From NCBI GenBank assembly GCA_027886185.1, contig WOAB01000159.1, positions 1,364,001 through 1,428,000 of the forward strand: a stretch of 64,000 nt of DNA, read 5' to 3'. A program made the position numbers and the translations under genes. The notes beneath the pieces were generated by a model. That model was not told the DNA's origin. It did not search any database and saw nothing but the letters and a program-made list of their open reading frames with translations. The stretch comes from Rheum nobile. Lineage: Eukaryota; Streptophyta; Magnoliopsida; Caryophyllales; Polygonaceae. The stretch's first letter is position 1; the number at the start of each line of letters is the position of its first letter. Below are positions 1 through 11,145 of the stretch, piece after piece.

Positions 1-589
1 CATTCACCATTCGACGCTCATCCTCAAGAAACCCGCCATATAGATATAGAACGAGATCTTGGTCAGAATAACCATGGTATGGGCAGCTAGATATCAATCT
101 CCTGAATCTCTCATAATATTCATACAACGTCTCAGTAGCATGCTGTTCAAGGTTGCTAATGCTTCGCTTCAGGCTATTGAGTTTTGTTGCAGGGAAGTAT
201 TTCTCAAGAAAGGCTTTCTTCATTGTCGCCCAAGTATCTATGCTTCTTGGAGCCAAATAATAGAACCAATCATTGGCCGCATCCTTCAGAGAGAAAGGAA
301 AGGCCCTCAGCTTGATTTGGTCCTCAGTGACGTTCATCGGCTTCATGCTGGGACAGACAACGTGTAATTCAGAAAGATGCTTGTTGGGGTCTTCTCCATT
401 CAGCCCATGGAAATGGGGTAATAACTGAATCAACCTAGATTTTAGCTCAAAATCCACGCCTTCCGCAAGCTCTGGAAACTACAAAGCCAGCGGTTGCTGT
501 TCTAAATTCGGGGCAGTCAACTGCCTCAAAGTTGGTGCATCCGCATCAAGATAAAAAAGGGAAGGGTCAGTAGCACGGGTGTGGACCAT
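1..589 (-). pseudogene. gag: Athila-like gag, N-terminal part, with a premature stop
   Basis: Gag forms the virus-like particle that packages element RNA. The frame opens with MVHTRATDPS at 589 and runs to the window edge. Downstream, the Retrotrans_gag capsid core is clear: motifs HFHGLNGEDPNKHL, IKLRAFPFSLKDAANDW and MKKAFLEKYFPATK, all typical of Athila gag. An in-frame TAG at 479-481 interrupts it after 36 codons, so the copy is not translatable as one protein from this start. A C-to-T change in a CAG codon would explain the stop (inference). The zinc knuckle and protease would lie further left. The start is the first in-frame ATG after the primer site and is not proven. Confidence 0.8.
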
Positions 590-649
590 AAGATAGGTCC
601 ACACAAAAGTTGGCACACAAACAAACACAAAGAAAAATTAAAACTTGCC

Positions 650-667
650 TCCCCGGCAACGGCGCCA
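650..667 (-). promoter_or_regulatory. Primer binding site, tRNA-Asp type
   Basis: On the minus strand the sequence just inside the LTR is TGGCGCCGTTGCCGGGGA, complementary to the 3' end of plant tRNA-Asp as I remember it. Three bases separate it from the LTR. The same 18 bases occur in the Athila derivative at 15335-15352. Confidence 0.85.
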
Positions 668-670
668 ATT

Positions 671-1912
671 TGATAGAGGCTAAAGTCGTGATGCCTAATC
701 AAAATAAATCCTTAAAAACCTAACTAAGTATAGTAGGCAAGCAAGGGTCGAACCCCATAGGGAGGAAGTAATCTTTCTAAGTGCATAAATGTATGCCAAA
801 GTAACAAAGGGGGTTTTGGTTTGTTTGCAATTAAACTAAATAAAGTAAAGCAAAGGTTGTAATCAATTGGGAAAAAGTACTTAGCCAAACAAATATCCAC
901 CATTCATTTGATTGGTTGATTCTAGATTATCTCTAATTCCTTCATATGAATGTTCCTATTCCTTTTCTTAAGTTATAAACAAGACAAACAGACCCTGAGA
1001 ATACTAACTATCAAATAACCAGGAAAACCTCCAGATTCAATTCAACAGCAACAATGAGCACAGGAATTTCAATAGATACATGCAAGTGTAGCAAACAGTC
1101 TTACAATTGCATGCAATTAATTCTCTCTACAATAAACCAGTCCAAACAGTTCTTAGAATATTGCAGTTACTACTCATGAATTAGGTAACTCAAACAGTAA
1201 TTACCAAACCCTAGCAATAGACAATTACTAATATCAACTAGATGATCAGGCCAGTCAAATCAGCAAGAATCAATGGGATGAAGCACAAGAGAATCAGTAC
1301 ATTCAAAGGAAAAGAAATAGAATTATAACCTCACAACCAAATACAAACGAAGGCTTTAATCGTCGGACTAAGCAAAAGTTGCTTAGTTCATCATAGTCTT
1401 GAAACGTAAAACTCAAAGGGAAAAACTGATGTAAAACCCGATAATGAAAAGGCTGCTAGGAATTAGGTTATAAAAGCTAGCAAAAACTAAAACTAAAGAG
1501 AACAATTGAAATCTAAAAGGAAATAAAATAATCGGAATAAAAGAAAAGGAAATAAAGGTAAAAGCAAATCTTCGGATGAAATTCTCGCGCGTCTGACAAA
1601 CAGGTTTCCGCGACCGCGGAAAATTTTCTGTAAAACTCCTCGCGTCTTTGTTGTTCGTAATATTCCGCAACCGCGGCTATAGGTTCCGTGACCGCGGATT
1701 CTTCGTTGTTGCACTTCTTCACTTTTTTCTTCGTCTTCTCTTGTGGCTTTCTCCTCCATCTTCATAAGTCTTCATTTAAGCTCTTCAAGCCACCCTAATC
1801 ACACTTCTACTCCTCAACTCCATTCTCCACACTTATGCTCTAAACACATCCAAATGGTACCTAAAACTTCGGTAACAACTCCTCGTTAAATCCTACAAAG
1901 TAGCGCTGATCA
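671..1912 (-). repeat. 5' LTR of the Athila-like element
   Basis: About 1242 bp bounded by TGATCAGCGCTACTTTG (minus-strand start at 1912) and CCTCTATCA (end at 671). The start resembles that of the LTRs at 13776, 40472 and 45479, but the body has diverged, so this is a separate subfamily. Between 1601 and 1700 it holds three GC-rich near-palindromes of the form TCCGCGACCGCGGA. Short minus-strand ORFs around 1413-1765 lie inside the LTR and show no protein-like features. Confidence 0.85.
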
Positions 1913-2330
1913 AGAAGTAGATCCATTGAACATACTTTTCTACAATGATTTTAAAAAAATCCATGAAAAAAATTATTATTCAAACTTTTGTTTAAGATAA
2001 CTAAATATGAACTCTATTGAACAACTAACATTGGTTTGAATAACTATGGTGAAATTTTTCAGTTAATGTTGTATTTCTTTTAATATGACTTTTTTTATAA
2101 ACACTAATGATATAAAATTAACCATATTTTAGTATCACGAGACGTATTTGACTTCCTGAATTTTAACTTCATATTTTTAAAAGTATTTAATAAATCCCCT
2201 CCCTTGCTTGACGTGGGTACTATACTAGTTTGTTATAAATTTGCTCACTTTTAGTGACAAATTAATTATAATTTGTGGTAGTATAGTCTTTGAGGTTAAG
2301 ATTAGGTACCTAGGTGTTTGTCCAAAATTT
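1913..2330. other. AT-rich spacer, no gene seen
   Basis: About 420 bp between the Athila LTR and LINE A. It is very AT rich with no ORF and no repeat I recognise. It may be the decayed 3' part of LINE A or older host DNA. Confidence 0.5.
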
Positions 2331-4640
2331 AATAGCTAGCTTTCCCATCCCTTATTAACCAATCAAGGCCAACTTGGAAAAAATTTCGGAGTTTGAGTAA
2401 TGGGGACCATTGCGAAGAAAGATTCTTTTTTTTTGTTATAAAACAGAATATTGACATTCTTATGGTATTTTTCTATTATAATTTTAACCCAGATAGTGTC
2501 TGGTTCATCAAAGATTTTCCAAATGAGTTTTATTTGTAAGGCTTTATTCATATCTTGAGTTTTTCTTATGAATGCGCCTCCATTGTCTTCGTTTTTGCAT
2601 ATTTTGTCACATCCTATTAAGGGTTTGTATGTAGCTTCTTTGTTCCAGAAGAAAGTTCTATTAATTGAATATAGTTCTTTATGAATTTTAGCGGGGCAAC
2701 ATAAAACTTTGCACGATGAAATTGGGTTTTGCAGCTAGGTTAGATTTGATAAGGATATTTATTCCTTTTTTGAGAAAGGGAATTAACTTTCCATTTTGTG
2801 AGTTGATTGTTTGTTGCTAGGATAGTATCTTTAAATGTATCATGATTAACTTTTCCATTAATGATCAGACAACCTAGATATTTTTCTAGAGAAGTAGTGC
2901 TCGGAATGCATAGAACTGATTGAAAAAGACTATTAGAATTATTAGATGTGTTATTTGTTGTTTGGAAAGCATATTTGTGATACTTAACACATTGGTCCAA
3001 TATCGAGTAGTATTCCTCAATGATATTTTTTACTTGTGAGCATGATGTTTGTTAGCTTTTGAAAAAATGAGGATATCGTCTGCAAAGGCGAGGAATGGAA
3101 TATTTGAACCGCTTTTGGAAAGCATATTTGTGATAGTTAACACATTGGTTATTGTTTCCAATACTTTCTAGCTAAGATTTCATCACATGATATAAATAGG
3201 AAATATGATAGTGGATCACCCTGTCTTAGTCCTCTCTTGGGTTAGAAAACATCAATTGGTCCATCATGAACTAAGACCGAGAATGACATAGTCTCAATGC
3301 ATTCTTTGATCCAACCAATAAATCTTGTTGGGAATCCGAATTTTCCTTGGACTTTTAAGATAAAGCCCCATTCTATTTTATCATATACTTTCTTAATGTC
3401 AAGTTTAATTGCATCCCATCCTTCTTTTCCTTTCTTTGATCAGAAGGAATGGAAGATTTTATGTGCAATGAGGATGTTATCATGAATAGCTCGATCTGTT
3501 ACAAAGGCCCCTTGTAAATGGTGAATCCGTTTGTTTAGAACATATTTCATTCTATCTGTTATGATTTTAGAAATTACTTTATAAATTATTGACCAGAGGC
3601 TAATTTGTCGATAGTGGTTTGTAGAATTAGGGTTGTCACACTTTGGGATAAGTGTAATAAAAGTAAGATTGATTTGTCTTAAGAGTTTACCATAGTGAAA
3701 AAAACTTTTAACTGCTTTAATGACCATGGGCCCAACAATATGCCAATACTTTTGATAAAACAAGGCTGACATGCCATTTGGTCTATGAGATTTGTTGCTG
3801 CTTATAGCAGACCCCGCTTTTTTGATCTCCTCGTTTGTAACAATTTTTGAAAATTCATTGTATCTTGGGGTGTAATTTCATTATCGATGTTTGTCAGATA
3901 ATCAAGTAGGGTTTTTTTATTAATGGTACTTTTTCAGAATCTTTTCTCAAAATCAAATCTAATTTTTTTTACGAATATTCTCATGTGCAATGATGGTCAT
4001 GACGTCTTGTGTACGGATTGCTTAGATGATTTCTAGTAGGCATTCTATGAAAATAGCTAGAATTTGTATCTATTAAGTGGATGCGTTTAATTTTAACTCG
4101 TTGGCTCTAATATTTGATATAGAAAGATATAAGGTTTTCCATTTTATTGATTAGTCTATTCTGTTTAGAAATTAATTGTTGGTTGGGGTCAATGCTAATA
4201 TTCTTTTGGATTTTAGAAAGAGAATCTTCAACATCTATAAGTTGTTTAACAATTTTTCCAAAGGTTGTGTATGTGTTTTTTTAATGAGATTATACATATG
4301 AGATCCATGGTTGTTAATACGCCAAGCTTGTTTAACTAGATTTTCAAAGTTTTTTCAGAAGGTCCACATGTATTACAAATTTAAATGGTTATGCTTTGAT
4401 ATGGTTTTGATTTTCAAGTTCGATAGATATAAGGAAATGATCAGAAGAGGTAAATGCATGTTTTTTGTGAAAATTCTTTGGAACCATTGAGTAATTTGAT
4501 GGTGGATAAGTAGACGATCTAGTTTCTCATAAACATTATCAATTTCTGTTTTGTTTTTCCTCCAAGTGAAATCACAACCTTGAGTTGGGATGTCCACCAT
4601 AACACATTTATTGGAGATTATAGGTAAGTGGTTATAACAT
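2331..4640 (-). mobile_element. LINE A: degenerate L1-like ORF2 fragment
   Basis: A non-LTR retrotransposon piece read right to left. The end of the endonuclease domain (DIPTQGCDFTW, then NVYEKLDRLL) lies at 4600-4373. Reverse transcriptase segments follow at 3772-3440 (LTFITLIPKCDNP, then HHLQGAFVTDRAIHDN) and at 3000-2740 (SLEKYLGCLIINGK, then LTKWKVNSLSQKR). The fragment ends in the region before the zf-RVT domain at 2551-2363. Frameshifts and stops break it into several frames. The 5' endonuclease half, ORF1 and the RNase H are missing. It is close to LINE C at 48.8-53.2 kb, where the same blocks appear in the same order. Confidence 0.85.
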
Positions 4641-4978
4641 ACGAATAATTGTAGGCAAATAGTGAAGTATATTTAGTCAAGCATACAAATTATTTAGGGA
4701 AAAATGTTATACGAATAATTTAGGCAAAAATGAAAATAGTGAGGTATACGAATAATTTATGTAAGTGAATAAATGTTGTTGATGTGAAATCAAATGAAGT
4801 TAGATTTGTATGTTAAGTGAAATTAATGATGTTGACGTGCTCGGTAAAATTAGCTTATACAAGCTAATTTATAAAAAAAGATAATAGATAGTAATAATTG
4901 GTTATAATTAAAAATATCTCCGTAAAATAAATTATAAATTCAATAAAACAGGACGTAGTCGCGAGAATCAAACTAAAC
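4641..4978. other. AT-rich spacer with short direct repeats
   Basis: About 340 bp with no ORF. The phrase 'atacgaataatt' recurs at roughly 20-60 bp spacing between 4640 and 4760, mixed with 'taggcaaa(t/a)'. It could be the 5' flank of the mobile-domain gene or a terminal repeat; I cannot tell. Confidence 0.4.
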
Positions 4979-5730
4979 ATGCGCGCGGGACGTCAAGTGG
5001 AATCTCATCCTGTGATTGCTTCTGGTTGTAAGCGCATAATCCGAAACAACCCCAACAATCGATGTGGTTGTAAGAGGAGAATCCTGAACGATCCCGTTCA
5101 ATTAGTGGATGTTCCTATTTCAGGAGTTCTTCCATCTCCTAATATGTGTATACATCCAGCTTCTCAAAGTCTTGTCCGTGACATGGGCGATTCGCCTATA
5201 GAGAATGCGTTTCCCGACATAGAGAAGACTGTGGATGAGGGTCCTCATCTGGACGATGTTGATATGGTGGATGTCCCCCTAGGATTCCGTTCCCCTCCTG
5301 CCCCAAGGAGCCCATTCATGCGGATGCTGCCGAGGCTCCACCAGCCGAGGAGGCCCCACCGTACGGGCTTAAGTCACTTGAGGTGCTGCAGAGCTTCAAC
5401 ACTCACGTTGCGTACATGATTTGGCATGCTCATCCTCCGCCTGCACAACCCTTCGTACGGGCTTTGAAGGCTTATACACACCCGACCGACTTCGAGTTTT
5501 GAAGGTGTTACATTACCACATAGGTGGCTCAGGGCAACTGGTTTTGGCTTGCCGAGCAGACTGGATTGACTCATCCCATGATTTTCAGTTCGGAAGGGTC
5601 GACCACGTTTTCATCGCAGCGTTCATCGAGAGGTGGCACCCTAAGACGAACAAGTTTCATTTTCCATGGGTGAGATTAAGATCACGCTTCACGACGTGGA
5701 GGATCTTGGGGATGAGCATAGAGGAATTTT
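4979..5730 (+). pseudogene. Plant mobile domain gene, part 1 (frameshifted)
   Basis: The plant mobile domain (PMD, MAIN/MAIL1-like) occurs in host silencing factors and in many mobile elements. The first frame (from 4979) is a 146-codon ORF of low similarity. The recognisable part is FIERWHPKTNKFHFPW near 5610-5670, followed in a shifted frame by GEIKITLHDVEDL, matching the PMD hallmark of an ERWxPxTxxFHLPxGE stretch and then a TLEDV-like stretch. At least two frameshifts are needed to read it through, so it is a pseudogene. The Ty3/gypsy insertion begins right after codons IEEF. Removing that element and one copy of its AATTT duplication joins the frame to the ORF at 12805 without a break, which proves that both pieces are one gene. 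The first exon start is uncertain. Confidence 0.7.
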
Positions 5731-6469
5731 GATGTGACCTTGCTATGAAGAAGGTCTCAAGTCCCGGATGAGATCGTGATGAATCCGTAGTGGGGCGAAA
5801 CAACTCCTTGAATAGGCGTCTGCGTTGATGGAGATTGCAAGACGACGGCGAGGCGGAAGCGATTGCGGAAGCGATGGGAAGTTGATGATGATGTAGTCCG
5901 TATGAAGGGTGATGGTGGACGGACTGAATGATGATGGAAAGAAGAGGTTTTGGAGGCGGATTAGAAGAAGGGAGCAAGCTCGACCTAGATCTAGCGGAAT
6001 TAATGGCAGAAACGCGAGGGAGCAAGCTCAACCAAGAGAATCAAGGAGGACGTTGATGGAGGCTCAATTGGAGTTTCTCTCAACAATAAAGTCTGTAATG
6101 TCAACGTAAAAGAGCCAGGAGGCTACAAAGCTAGGTTAAGTAAAAGGAAGACTCTTCCTTTTCCTTAACCAAAAAGTTTAAAAATAAAACAAATAAAACA
6201 CTAAAATTACCCTAAGGAATTTCGGTCATTCTAAGTATAGAAATGACCTCCTAAACTCCCTAAAAATGCTAAAAATAATAATAAATAATATCCGGGAAAA
6301 ATACTGATAAATGTCATAAATCAGAAATATCGATAACTAGGCGAATAACGATTAATATCTCTAATCTGTAAGCTCCGGGATCTCTGCAGACTGTGTAGAC
6401 GTCCCAACTATCACTAAACTCAGAATGGATCCCTCATCTGTAGTTGTCATGGTAGGCGAGGTCACATCA
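5731..6469 (-). repeat. 3' LTR of the Ty3/gypsy element
   Basis: 739 bp, TG...CA ends, nearly identical to 12065-12804. The C-terminal 34 or so codons of the element's ORF run into this LTR before stopping at 6361. ORFs at 5657-6109 on both strands appear again in the other LTR and look like chance frames. Confidence 0.92.
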
Positions 6470-9342
6470 TCCTCCCCCACTTGAGTGTGAAGCGTCCCCG
6501 CTTCACCCTGATCATACTCTGGCTCCACGTACGGTGATAGATCAGCAACATTGAAAGTTGGGTGAACACCATACTTGTCTGGGGGCTCTAGCTGGTAGGC
6601 GTTGTTATTGACGGCCTTGACAACATGGAATGGTGGAAGACCATCTGGCAACTCGTCCGGCATCACATCTTGAAACTCCTGCAAAATTGACAAAATACAA
6701 GAGGGGAGTGCGGACCCTGAAACAGGTAGGGCAGTAGGAAGAGCACTGAGTAGGAAACATGGAGACTTGCCTTGGATGACGTTGGAAACCTGCCGGCGTC
6801 GCGCCAAGAGAAGTCTTTGCTCGCAAGTGCCTTTCAGCGCCGATCTACCTTTTCCACCCTTCGGATTAGCAGAAACCTGTTCTGAAGTGCCCTGGGTACC
6901 CGAAGAAGATGCTGTAGGAAGTTGTAGGGAACCCTGCTGGAAAGCTGTAGGGGACTCTGGAGGGGGTTTTCCGGGGTCCTTTGCAGCCTGTATAGCCTTG
7001 TTCCTCTGTCTAATAGCATGGTCCTGTAAAATCTCATTCGGAGTCATCGGTAAGAGCGTCACGCGCTTTCCATGGTGAGTGAACATGTAACTGTTCAAAA
7101 ACCCATCATGGAAGACGCGACGGTCAAATAGCCAAGGACGCCCTAACAGAATATGGGTGGCATCCATGGCGGTAACATCGCACAAAACAGTGTCTGTATA
7201 TGGTCCTATGGAAAAAGTAACGGGACACTGTAAAGAGACATTGTTACCTGGTTGGTCTGAAACCCACTGCAGACCGTAGGGCTGAGGATGTGGTTGCGTC
7301 TGAAGATTGAAGTCGCGGACAACTCTCTCAGTTATAATGTTGCAGCATGACCCTCCATCAATTATCAGACTCAGCGACGCATTCTTCATACGACACCGGG
7401 AATGAAACAGATTCTCCCTTTGGTCAAGCGGACCTCCTTCCTTGACACTGAGGATGCGTCTAGTGACCAAGGCATAATGCATGACGTCTGTATCATGGTC
7501 GCTCGGCCTGATCACCTCATCAGTCAGCTCTGCAGACTCCTCTGGGATGTTCTCCTCTTCATCCGAGAGGCTCTCGTAGTCTTCAGTTTTGGCGGAGTAG
7601 AGGACACACTTCTGATTAGGGCAGTCCTTCTGATAGTGTCCTCGTCCACCACATCTGTAACACTCTCGATCGCTAGAACGATCTGTACGGCATGTCTCAG
7701 CAGAGGCCGATGGCTGTAGGCGCGCAAAAGAATGGGGCACTGGCAGCGGCATCGGAGAAGACGCAATACTTGTACGATCCTGTCGAGGCACAGAACTAGA
7801 AGAAGAGTTAGTGCTATAAGAATGGACAGGGTTCGAGGTATACCTTGGTGAGGGAGAAGACGAAGACTGCCAAGGCTGCTGTCGACGTCTCTGCGCCTGA
7901 AGATAGAGCTTCTGCGCAGTATGTACCACATTGTTGAGGTCTCGGATTGGCAGAACATCAACCTGATCCCTGTACGGTTGTGACAAACCCGTTATAAAAC
8001 GTGTACGTAGTGTAGAAGGAGTAACACTTACCCCGGCCTTGAAGTACATGTCTTCTAAGCGAGCAAAGAACTCCTGTGGCGTATCACGACCCTGAGTAGC
8101 AAGTGCAATGGCTGTCTTCATATCCTCTCGGTATGTCGTCGGCACGTACTTGCGCGTCATGAGCGCCACTAGCTGTTGCCACTCTGTCACAGGTGGCCAC
8201 CCCATGCGTGCCTGCTGTTGGACCAGTCGGTTCCACCAGGTGCGCGCTGCTCCTTGGAAATGCAAGATGACGATCTCCACCTTCGCATGATCCTCATATT
8301 GATAGTGTTGAAGAACATGGCAGGTACTCTGCAACCAATCTATGAAAGTAGAAGGATCATAAGTACCAAGGAAGGGTTCGATTTTCACCTTAATTTCTTG
8401 GCGATACGTAGCTGGAGGTGGGTATCATTGTTGGCCTGCAGCGGGAGCATAGAAATTCTGCTGTGGTAGCCCCTGCCGCTGCTGTCCAACTGGTAGTTGT
8501 TGCCGTCGTTGCGCTCGTGGAGGACCGGCAACCCGCTGCTGATGATATTGCTGTGGATGACCCTGTGCAGCGTAATAAGCAGCCTGATTCTGTGGCTGCT
8601 GTGGAGGAGGAACCCAACCTGTACGATGAAACTGCTACTCTGGTGGGTCCTGTAGGGGTGGGTGATAACCTGCAGAAAACCCATAGGCCCCTTCTTCCTC
8701 GTCCTCAAGATCAAATTCCTGAAACCCCTCATCTGAATCTGACTCAATAGGAGAAACAGTACTCTGATGGTCAGCAAAAGAATGGACATTGAAGGTTTCA
8801 GAATTTACCTGTTGTCGACTTGGACGAGCTGTAGAGGATTTCCCGTGCTTGCTGGTGAAAGCATGTAGGTCTGTGCGTCTGCTCTGGCGTTTGACGGCAC
8901 TGTCATCTACTTGTTCATCCTCCTCTGAAGATGACTCATCATCGTCCTGCTCGTCCTCGTCCTGAGAGTTGTGTTCAGGAATTGTCAACTGGGCTGATTT
9001 GGAGTGCACCTTCTTCTTCGACGCGCTGCTTTCTTTCTGTGATCCTTTCCGCGGAGGCTGCGTAGGAGGATCAGTTATCAGAACGCCCTTGCCCTTTTTC
9101 TGCCTCTGGGCTAGGGTACTCTGGTCGTCACGCTGGTTTGGTGACGGAGACGGCATCACTCTAAAGAGCATGTCACGCAGGGCTGCAAAATTGGCTTCGG
9201 AACGTTCATCGGAACGTGCGATGGCAGTAGCGTTGCTCTGAATGGCGGCGTCGGAACGTTGCTGATTGGCCACCAAAAGCTCAATGGCATGAGCCAGTTG
9301 ATCGACCCGACCCGTATCCTGTCCGTCATTGGAGTTCACCAT
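6361..9342 (-). pseudogene. gag-protease joined in frame to the integrase C-terminal tail
   Basis: One frame from MVNSNDGQDTG at 9342 to the stop at 6361, interrupted by TAG at 8635-8637 and TGA at 8425-8427. The N-terminal part (9342-8638) is acidic and Ser/Lys rich. The 675-codon part from 8388 holds, in its own numbering: gag core 1-165 (WWNRLVQQQARMGW), zinc knuckle CYRCGGRGHYQKDC at 243-256, aspartic protease with LIIDGGSCCN at 341-350 and ILLGRPW at 413-419, then the very start of reverse transcriptase (FQDVMPDELPDGLPP, 572-586). At residue 586/587 (near 6630) it jumps directly to an integrase tail (YGVHPTFNVADLSPYV), with RT, RNase H and the integrase core lost. The tail reads into the 3' LTR. 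Both internal stops can be explained by C-to-T changes (inference). The lineage is probably a chromovirus-like Ty3/gypsy. Confidence 0.85.
6470..6480 (-). promoter_or_regulatory. Polypurine tract
   Basis: Minus strand GTGGGGGAGGA directly upstream of the 3' LTR, where plus-strand DNA synthesis is primed. The purine run with no gap to the LTR fixes the element's orientation. Confidence 0.85.
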
Positions 9343-9725
9343 TATCCTGAAAAGACAACAGAAACCCCAACAGAGAAAAGGAAAAACAAAAAAAAGCAAC
9401 AGAAACGAAAGAGAAGTCGAACTACCAAGATATCACAACTGAAAACAAGGCTGATATGGCCGTGAGGGCGGGGAGGCTAAGGATAATCACACAACAATCA
9501 CAAAATGCAGCGATAACTCAGCAAACAAATTGTAGATATAAATTGTAGCAATATAAGCCTAGATATGCCAACAAGACTATAACAGCCAAGACAGTGAGAG
9601 ATAAAGGAAATGGGAAATGAATCAATAACGATAGGGCAACGATTACCTTATTTTGGCTTTGCGCACCCTATATCTCTCCACGTTGCCACCTAAGTTCGGC
9701 TTTTCTCACAAAAAGCTCATGCACT
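9343..9725 (-). other. Leader between the tandem repeats and gag
   Basis: Untranslated leader just upstream of the gag start. It is AT rich and contains no ORF with protein features. Confidence 0.5.
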
Positions 9726-10140
9726 CTAATACCCTTACAGAAACCTCAACTGTTGTCGCCAGGATATAACGGTAGGCACGGAACGTAATCCGGCGTGAAC
9801 CTAGGCGTCCCGGCTAAGCAGCTGCAAACTAACAAAAGCGGATAACTCACGCCAAAGTCAGACGGATAACTGTAAAAAGCGAATGCAGAAACCGACACAA
9901 AAATAAAAAAATAAAAATAAAAGGACTCAGATCCCTGCAATCTAATACCCCTACAGTAACCTCAACTGATGTCGCCAGAATATAACGGTAGGCACAGAAT
10001 TTAATCCGGCGTGAACCTAGGCGTCCCGGCTAAGCAGCTGTAAACTAACAAAAGCGGATAACTCACACTAAAGTTAGAAGGACAGCTATAAAAAGCGAAT
10101 GCAGAAATCGACACAAAAAGAAAGAAATAAATAAAATAAA
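9726..10140. repeat. Two-copy tandem duplication, 216-bp period, in the leader
   Basis: The block starting 'ctaataccc' at 9726 recurs at 9942. Both copies contain 'ataacggtaggcac', 'aatccggcgtgaacctaggc' and 'gcggataactcac' in the same order, with scattered substitutions and a shortened A-rich end in the second. It lies in the 5' leader of the Ty3/gypsy element. Confidence 0.85.
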
Positions 10141-11145
10141 GAGCTAAGAGTTTGGGCGACAAACAACACTAAAAACTTATACGATTTACCATTTACGACA
10201 CAAGTCACAACTTTGAGCAAAAGTTATGAATTTCAAATTTTGTCAACATCTTTCCCTGAGTCATCTTATATTGCAAAATATTACGGGGAAAAAAAGAGCT
10301 AAGAGTTTGGACAACAAACAACACTAAAAACAATTACAATTTACTATTTACTATTTACGACACAAGGCACAACTTTGATTAAAAGTTATCAGTTTCAAAT
10401 TTTGTCAATATCTTTCCGTGAGTCATCTTATATTGTCAAAATATTGCGGGGAAACAAAGAACTAAGAGTTTGGGCGACAAAAAACACAAAATACACCTAC
10501 AATTTACCATTTACGACACAAGGCACAACTTTGAGCAAAAGTTATGAGTTTCAAAATTTGTCAATATCTTTCCACGAGTCATCTTATATTGGCAAAATAT
10601 TGTCGGGAAACAAAGAGCAAAGAGTTTGTCGACAAACAACACTAAAAACACCTACAACTTACCATTTATGACATAAGGCAAACCTTTGAGAGAACGTTAT
10701 GAGTTTCAAATTTTGTCAATTTCTTTGCCTAAATCATGTTATATTGTCAGTATATTGGGGAAAAACAAAGAACTAAGAGTTTGGGTGACAAACAACACTG
10801 AAAACTTATACGATTTACCATTTACGACACATGGCACAACTTTGAGCAAAAGTTATGAGTTTTAAATTTTGTTATTATCTTTCCATGAGTCATCTTATAT
10901 TGTCAAAATATTACGAGGAAACAAAGAGCAAAGAGTTTGGACGACAAACAACAATTTACCATTTACGATACAAGGTACAAGTTTGATCAAAAGTTATGAG
11001 TTTCATATTTTGTCAATTTCTTTCCGTGAGTCATCTTATATTGTCAAATTATTGCGGGGAAACAAAGAACTAAGAGTTTGGGCGACAAAAAACACTAAAA
11101 ACAACTACACCTTGTCAATATATTGGGGAAAAACAAGGCCTTCGT
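10138..11145. repeat. Tandem array of about 155-bp units in the leader
   Basis: The phrase 'aagagtttggrcgac' or close variants occurs near 10145, 10300, 10465, 10620, 10775, 10930 and 11070, each followed by 'ttaccatttacgacacaagg', 'caaaagttatgagtttcaaa' and 'gagtcatcttatattg'. This gives six to seven units of roughly 140-165 bp, diverged from each other by several percent plus small indels. Plus-strand ORFs over it are products of the repeat, not genes. Such arrays in LTR-element leaders resemble young satellites. Confidence 0.88.

Larger units (their letters stand above)
1..1912 (-). mobile_element. Athila-like Ty3/gypsy element, 5' part, cut by window edge
   Basis: Reading right to left: an LTR (1912-671), a primer binding site (667-650) and the start of gag (from 589) running off the left edge. 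The order LTR, PBS, gag shows that this is the 5' end. The tRNA-Asp type primer site and the gag sequence point to the Athila/Tat branch of Ty3/gypsy. The 3' half and any pol are outside the window, so completeness and target duplication cannot be judged. The five bases right of the LTR are agaag. Confidence 0.85.

Noticed and set aside
5657..6109. ORFs duplicated at 12037-12438
   Set aside because: Both sit in the LTRs of the Ty3/gypsy element and overlap on opposite strands with no domain.
7524..7961. 145-codon minus-strand ORF, and several plus-strand ORFs at 6767-8469
   Set aside because: Out-of-frame or antisense shadows of the gag-protease frame.
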